A DNA stretch of 64,000 nucleotides from Steromphala cineraria (Eukaryota > Mollusca > Gastropoda > Trochida > Trochidae): positions 20,508,171 to 20,572,170 of the forward strand of contig OU744724.1 in NCBI GenBank assembly GCA_916613615.1, read 5' to 3'. The notes beneath the pieces are model-generated. The model was not told the DNA's origin, ran no database searches, and saw only the letters and a list, made by a program, of their open reading frames with translations. The first letter of the stretch is position 1. Every line of letters starts with the position of its first letter. The position numbers were made by a program, and so were the translations under genes. Shown piece by piece: positions 57,621-64,000 of the stretch.

Positions 57621-57746
57621 ATGGAGTTGGCCCACAGCCTTCTCCTGAATGAAGAAGCCCTCAAACGGATACAGGAGTCAAAGAGGCCTGTCTTTGTCTT
57701 TGAGTGGCTGCGCTTCCTCGACAAGGTCCTCAGAGCTGCCCAAAAG
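57621..57746 (+). CDS. HEATR5B: HEATR5 (HEATR5B-like) first coding exon
   Basis: Forty-two codons starting [20 protein letters not shown] and continuing with [16 protein letters not shown], almost identical to the conserved start of vertebrate HEATR5B and closer to it than to HEATR5A. HEATR5 proteins are long HEAT-repeat adaptors of about 2,000 aa (yeast Laa1 is the relative). They bind the AP-1/aftiphilin/gamma-synergin machinery in endosome-Golgi traffic. The exon ends AAAAG|GTGAG in phase 0. The likely acceptor is TCTCTATTGCAG ending at 57578, leaving 42 nt of 5' UTR in this exon. No second coding exon is visible before 64000, so the next intron exceeds 6.2 kb. Invertebrates probably have one HEATR5 gene; the 5B symbol marks similarity only. 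Confidence 0.9.
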
Positions 57747-58420
57747 GTGAGAATCTTCATCATTGTAGTATCACTTCCTTGTTGGACATACAAGATCTTT
57801 AGACCATTGTTATAATACTTGCAAACTCTTTTAGTCTTTGCCAGTGATTTAGATAAAAATGTGAGAACCTTCATCAATGTTTTACAGCTCCTTCAGTTTA
57901 TTGATAGTTGAAGATGGTGAGAGCCTTTTAATTGATATGCTAGTATTTACACAATCTCAAGTCTTAGTCAGTGCTCTTGTTGAAAAGGTTAGAAGCTTTA
58001 TCAATGTAGAATAGCTATTTCATTTGACTGACAAGATCTTGAGAGCATTGTTATAGATATGCTGGAATGTGTAAAATTTCGAGTCTCGGTCAGCAGTGCT
58101 CTCGTTCAAAAGGTGAGAACCTTTCATCATGTACTATAACTCCTACAGGTGACTCATAAGATCCTGATATAGATTTGCTGATATTTGCTAGGTCTTTCAG
58201 TTCTTGACAGTGATGTTGTTCTTGCAAAGTCTGTAAGTCTTTGTTCTTTGTTCTGTGCTCTTACTCTGGCCAAATGGGAACAGATATCATTGTCTTGTCC
58301 TCTTCAGTTGACTAACAGTTGAAGATTACCAAAGCATTGTTATGGACATGCAAATATTTGCAAAGTCTTTGACTCTAAGTCAATGTTCTTAGTCCCTGCA
58401 AAGGTTAAGACATTGATGAT
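57741..58420 (+). repeat. Degenerate tandem array carrying copies of the HEATR5 exon donor
   Basis: The exon end AAAAGGTGAGAATCTTCATCATTG is echoed at 57853 (GTGAGAACCTTCATCAATG), about 57914 (ATGGTGAGAGCC), 57983 (AAAAGGTTAGAAGCTTTATC) and 58108 (AAAAGGTGAGAACCTTTCAT). Partial copies occur near 58395 and at 59024-59053, where exon-like GCTGCCCAGAAGGTG is also present. Between them ACAAGATCTTGAGAGCATTG and TTATAGATATGCT recur. Confidence 0.68.
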
Positions 58421-61400
58421 ACATTTCTTATAAACTCAGACGAACTATTCCAACTTCAAAGAGACATTGAAAATCAATAACATTGGCATAAGAACACAAT
58501 ATCAATCCACAAGAAAGCTCAATAACATGGATAAAGTCATCAAATCAAGTCGCTCTCTCAAGAAATGTCGGGGTTTCAATTCATTGACCTACATGGTCTT
58601 CACAACTTTACACGAAAAGGACCCTGTCTCTATTTTTATCTTTGAGTTGGATATAACACTGACAGGGGAATCATTTGAATTCAATGTAATAAGAAGGTGA
58701 AGTATATTAAGGAATGGAAACAGATCAATGGACAACACAATATGCTTTATCAGTTGATTCCAAAAGAATACTCCTCATGTATCCTTATGATTCATGTATG
58801 TAGTGGATTTCATACAGATATAGCATGATTCTCAAACAAGTTCTTGTTATCAAGAGGCCAGATATCAATATGTTGGTCTTCTGAACCATATTTTGTTGTT
58901 CTTGGGTAGGAGAAGTAGAAGTTTTCATGATAATCTTGATCAATAAACATTAGTGTTACTATATTTTAGCAGGAAGCAGAAGAAGTTTGATGAACATATT
59001 ATTGGAAGTCTTTGGGAGTTTGTAAGCTGCCCAGAAGGTGGAAATCTTCATGCTTCTCATTGCCTGCTTAGTGTTGTTCCTAGAGGGGGTCCTTGGGAAA
59101 TTTGCCCACCTTTTTTGCTTGGTGTCCCTTAAAATTTTGAGCAGTAGGATACTTCTACCATTGTAAAGGGTCCCATATTCTCAGAATTGGCCAAAATGAC
59201 CCCCTTGTCTGATCACCTAGGAACAACACTGCTGCTTATATTATCTCACCTGTGAACCTCGAGGGATATTTTGTGTTATTTCACATTTTAAGGTTCTTTT
59301 TGATATAATTGAAAATTCTTTCAGATATGGGTTTCTTTTTCAATTTTGTATGAGCAAGAAATGACTTTAATCTTTGATTGAACTACTCTACTTCATGTGG
59401 ACAGTCATTTTTATTTAGGAATGTATTGAAATTCAAAGTTGTCTTTTGTGTCAGAATTAGCTTTGGATATAAATCATCATTCAGGTTTCACAACAAGAAA
59501 CATCAACTTGCCTAACAAGAACTTTGTATAGTACACCTGTACTCTCAAACCAACAACTTCTGATATAAATTGTTTTAAAACTTTCATTTAACTTTAAGTG
59601 AAACATCCCATCAACAAGGAAACCATCTTAGAGGCCAAGGTGCCAATAAAGGTAAAAAAGATGCCATCCAAACTGCACCTTTTATGGACCAGTGGCTTCT
59701 GTCAGTTTATTGGCAATCGAAGGGAAGACCAACAATAACAGAGCCATCTTGTAAAAAGTCAATCGATGCAGGTGCCCATTTTGTCTGAAAGCAATATGAC
59801 ATTCTAGCCAGAGCTCCTAGAAGTGTCTGGAGATTTAGCAAGTCAGATCATGCTGTGCTAGACAAGTTAAGTTACAATGTAGATGTGAGCTTGACACAAG
59901 GCCAATTACTGATAGTGTCGGGTCTGTGTAATACCCTCCTTCATACCTCTTTGCATCATAAAGCTGCCACTTGCCACCATCTTCATCTTGGGAGACTCAC
60001 TACCCCCGGTGACCTTTCTGTCTCGGCTAGATAATGGTAATGGGGGAGATATGAGCTGTGTAAAGGTAACTGCTCTTATCTCACAGCATTGGCAACATTG
60101 TTGCTTTTTGCATGTCATCGGATTTGACAGTCAACAAGTGAAGGAGCTATCTGATTGATTACAGTCACATCGACTCTGTTTCCACTACAAATCATTCAGT
60201 TCAAATTTAAGGCTATTGATTGATTTGAGCATTGGCAAAAATTAGATTATAAGATAATGGTAATGATTGAGATATAATTATGAGCTAGGTGAAGGTTATT
60301 GCTCTTATCTCACAAGATTTGACAACATTGTTGCTTTTTGCATGTCATCTATGTTAACTACATCTACAAAATATTTCCAAGATTCCAAAGTCTTCATATT
60401 GATTTTCCCAAAAATATAATTCAAGGCTTTGAAGAAGATCTTGAGTGACAAAGAATGAAGTCAGATTTTGAAAGGTGAATGTCAGGTTGAATAGTCTTGT
60501 TCTTATCTTCATTGATGTGGTGTAAAACTGTCAGTCTTCACTTTCTTGATGCTTTTTAGAGCTCAAAATTTAAATGTTGAGAATGTACTCAAACTTTTTT
60601 TTGAACTTTACATTTTGAATGAAATGGTTTCAAAAGAAAGTAACTTATTTTAACGTGTTCAATTTTCTAAAGGTATTGATTTTGACTATTCATGTTTCTT
60701 AATCAAATGCTTCCATATGAATGGTTTCAAAGAAGTTAAAGTCTTCTCTAGTTGTATTGTAAATGAAAAATATATTTCTGTCCAGGAAAGTTCCCTACCA
60801 TTTCCAAAGGTAATCAAATTCTTTCTACCAACTAACATTTCCAAACCAACCAACTGCACTTTAACCCCCCAGACCATTTCGACACCACCCTAGCTATGCA
60901 CTCACTATTGGTCAAAATACAACAAAAAATTGGTGTTAAATCAAAAGCATTTATTTCTTGTTCCATTTAATCTCTTACAAAGTTACACAGGTTTCATTGC
61001 TGTCAATTTGATTGTGAATATTTTTTTCATCAAAGCAATTCCAGAACAGCTTAAATGTTCAACATAATATATTACACAGGAAATACCAAAGTTTCGAAAA
61101 AATATTTTTTTAACAAAATGGCTGTCAATGTGTTGCTGCAATATTTTTCATCAACAAGTGTTTGATATTTATGATTAAACAGACAGTATGGAATTATTCC
61201 CAGCACGAGAGCAGTAAATGAGCTCAAATTATCATGTAATCTTATCATTAGATAATTTTAGATGCAATTAACATATTTGCAGTTTCTTTATGTCAACAAG
61301 TACACCTCCCTGCGCAGTATAGCACTCTGCCTACATTCCCCTGCATGGGTAAAGTATTTAGAAAAAGGTCTTAAAAGACAACATATACCATAACATTCTT

Positions 61401-64000
61401 TGTTATGATTGCGTCTTTGGTTGAAAGCAGGTTTAATTGATATCTTATTTTATGGCAAAAAAAGTTAATTTTGTAACAATTTGATATTTTGTTAATATGA
61501 AGCAAAAATCAAAAATGCAAAAGGTAACAAAATTCTATGCTTATTAAGCTTGTCCTGTTTGTTTCCAGGAACCGAAATAACATTATTGCTAAGCATTACA
61601 TTACAGTTGTGTAAAATCTTACAGAAAAGTTGCTCATATATTCTTGATCAAATTTCAATGTTTCCAAAAAATGCCAGCCTTCATGGAATTTTTGCCGTTT
61701 ACTTTTCAACAGATATTTGATGAAGTTCAACATTCACAATATAAATCATTAAGACAACATTTTTCTTAACAAAATAAAATCTGCAAAATGTGATATTATT
61801 TCACGGACAGTTTGTGAACTAATTCTATTAAGACAACCTAAACACAAAAGAAAAATAACAGCATCTCTTTTTTCTAGTATACTGTTATGTTTTTTCTTTT
61901 TGTATACTTTAACACATGCTTGACTTCGATGATAGTATTTGACCTCAAATCAAAGTTCCATTGTTTCCTCCTGCCTGATGCAGAACCCATCTCACTCACA
62001 TTGACTCACCTCACCTCTTCTAAACCCAGACCAAATTTGTATCTCCAGTTTTTTCAAGCCTAGATTTCACAGAAACATTCTTTAAGGCTTCTATAAATAT
62101 AGGTAGCTTTGATCATCCTGACAGTAAGCCTGAGAAGAATATTACCAGCTGGGCTGGAATCCTAAAAGCAGCGTGTCTCTAATTAGCTGTCTTTGTAACT
62201 CATTTTATACTTATGTTTTCTGATCTTTATATATGTGTTTGAATTAGAATTTTAATGAAAATGCTTCAATCTTATGTAAGATAAACATGGTATTATGATA
62301 TTGAATAACATATTTTTCGCTAGTTTTCACTTCAAAGATGAACATATAATCTTCAGTAAATCTGAGGCATCAAATTTCATTTAATAATCTAAAATTTTCA
62401 TCTGTTCCAGTTATCAACATTTTGATTTGAAAGTAGCCAAAGCTAATTAGAAAAGATGCCAACTTTAGATCATGATCGATTCACTTAATTCTTGGATGCT
62501 ATTGTCAATTTTAACAGAATATTAATCGATATTACACAACTACAGCAAACTGTCTGTGAGAGAGAACTAAAATATCTTAAAATACATCAAAGAGCAATCT
62601 CAAGAAAAATCAATAGAAAAGTTTTGTTAGATTCAAATTTCTCAACACATGGCGAAACTGAAATGATTGATGGAGGCAGAAGCTATTAATCAAACTCCCT
62701 GAATATGGACTCTCCGATTATTCTGGACAATACTCGAGATATCACAGACAAATTAGTTAGCACATCGCTGGATAGAGTTCAAATTCCTTTCACTTCTTAT
62801 TACCATGGATCGGAATATGATAATGGAATGCCGACATTATCCAGGAGGTTATTGGCAAAGTGCCAAAACATTCATGTGGATGATTTCAGACTTGTTATGA
62901 CTTACGCCTGGTGTATCTGATGGTTCCAATGCATTCATCTTCTTAAATTGATCGATTGAAAAATCTATATTGTTTGTTGAGATCTGTTTCTATAACTTCA
63001 AATGATTAAGGAAATCTGTAAGTTTTTAAGTTTCCAAATTAAGTTGTTTTCTTTGCAGCCAATTCTGCTTTATCCTGACATGGTGTTATTATTGCTTCAA
63101 TTAATTTTTGTTTGATAGTTAGTGTCACAGATGGCATGTTTTCTTTATTCATTGGTTATTCATTTTAAAACTAATATCATTTCAAAAACTAAAAACTAAA
63201 CTCCTTTATGAGTGATTATCAGATTAAAGTTTGTGACACGTAGAAAGATATTTTCACAATCTCAAAACATAAAAACTTCTTTGCTAGATGAAAACCATAT
63301 CCTTTTTATCAAGAACATACAAATTAGGAAGTCTTGAATCATTCTAACAAAATAAAATTTTAAAAACCTATTCAATGGCCTTGATTATTTAACTTGTGCA
63401 TTATCATGTTATTTTATATTTCTCTCCAACAGTTACAAACCATTATATAATATCTCTCTCTTCTTTTTTGATCTCATCAGATGGTTTTGAATTCTGAAAG
63501 ATGTAACAAACCCTGAAAGTAAAATGTATTTTTTTATCATTAGATTCGTGATAAAGAATAACATTTTCTTGTCATTATCTGTCATCAGTTCTGAAGTTTA
63601 TTCAAGGCAGCAAACATCAGTGTAATATAAAACATTAATCAACTTCAAAAGATTTTTCTGTTTGATCAGGATTTATGATGAAACTTGCACTAGACGACAT
63701 AATAAAGTAAAGTTTAGAGGCTAGTGAAATGAAAGATGTTGCTTTTCCAGAGTCCTTTGACTTACCGTTAGATTCATCCTGCAACTGCATTTGAAGTGAG
63801 TAAATCTTTCAGCATGGTGGCGAGACTCATGTTATCAAGGGGTTTAAAATTTACATCTAGGTCCCTGACATACCAGTCTAAATAAACCTAGCCTCAATTA
63901 TACTCGCTTCACTTCCGATATTTGGTCTAGCAAGATGTAGTAGCGGGTCTTGTCAGCCGATATATCGAATTGACCAAACATTACTATTACCAAGCTGCAA
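58421..64000. other. HEATR5 intron after first coding exon (continues past right edge)
   Basis: AT-rich and non-coding apart from the duplication at 60.0-60.35 kb. I looked for the next conserved HEATR5 block (the KEKQKKLVEQL region) and did not find it. Confidence 0.55.
60030..60350. repeat. ~222-bp offset tandem duplication
   Basis: ATAATGGTAATG, GCTCTTATCTCACA and CAACATTGTTGCTTTTTGCA followed by TGTCATC occur in both 60030-60120 and 60253-60350. Confidence 0.75.

Noticed and set aside
63765..63800. Possible micro-exon on either strand between AG and GTGAGT or GTAAGT signals
   Set aside because: The encoded residues match neither HEATR5 nor any other protein I know; splice-like pairs of this size are expected by chance.

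Overview
The window is nuclear DNA from an animal, most likely a mollusc or another lophotrochozoan. It is AT-rich and intron-rich, with GT-AG introns. It holds tRNA-derived SINE pieces ending in tails such as GTGAGTGAGTGAGTT...TTTTACGCC, of a kind I associate with gastropod and bivalve genomes, plus several DNA-transposon families. The species cannot be fixed from the sequence alone.

Left part (1-20.5 kb, minus strand): the N-terminal half of an orthologue of USP34, a giant ubiquitin-specific protease. I reconstruct 30 coding exons (199-20316) that join in frame into 1,554 codons with no stop. They follow vertebrate USP34 from its first residues, through the helical-repeat region and the acidic Ser/His-rich linker, to the ubiquitin-like segment. 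The gene runs off the left edge, so the catalytic UCH domain is not in the window. Introns carry a Helentron-like element, a Tc1/mariner-type MITE, SINE tails and local tandem duplications.

Middle (20.3-21.6 kb): a divergent promoter region. The USP34 side has a YY1/TISU-like ATGGCGG motif. About 1 kb away, facing right, is a compact promoter with a CRE, a TATA box and a perfect NRF1 palindrome, followed by an apparent non-coding first exon with a GTACGT donor.

Right part (21.6-64 kb): the only host coding exon I find is the first coding exon of HEATR5 (HEATR5B-like) on the plus strand at 57621-57746. The likeliest layout, which is inference, is a non-coding exon near 21.45-21.57 kb, a 36-kb first intron, this exon, and a second intron running past the right edge.

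The large intron is packed with repeats. At 27.2-31.6 kb there is a cluster of three Helentron/pearl-like elements with arrays of ~145-bp units and higher-order repeat structure. At 39933-42476 there is a complete Merlin (IS1016/ISXO2-like) transposon with 8-bp target duplications, inverted termini, an intact 387-aa transposase and a row of four GCC-NNN-GGC stem-loops. There is also a candidate 1.7-kb DNA transposon with an 8-bp target duplication (46189-47903), two further MITEs, a SINE, a G22 tract and many diverged local tandem duplications.

I see no bacterial, viral, CRISPR or operon-like system. The most unusual items are the Merlin element with its hairpin cluster, the structured Helentron-like arrays, and two places where tandem duplication has copied a host splice donor into the adjacent intron.
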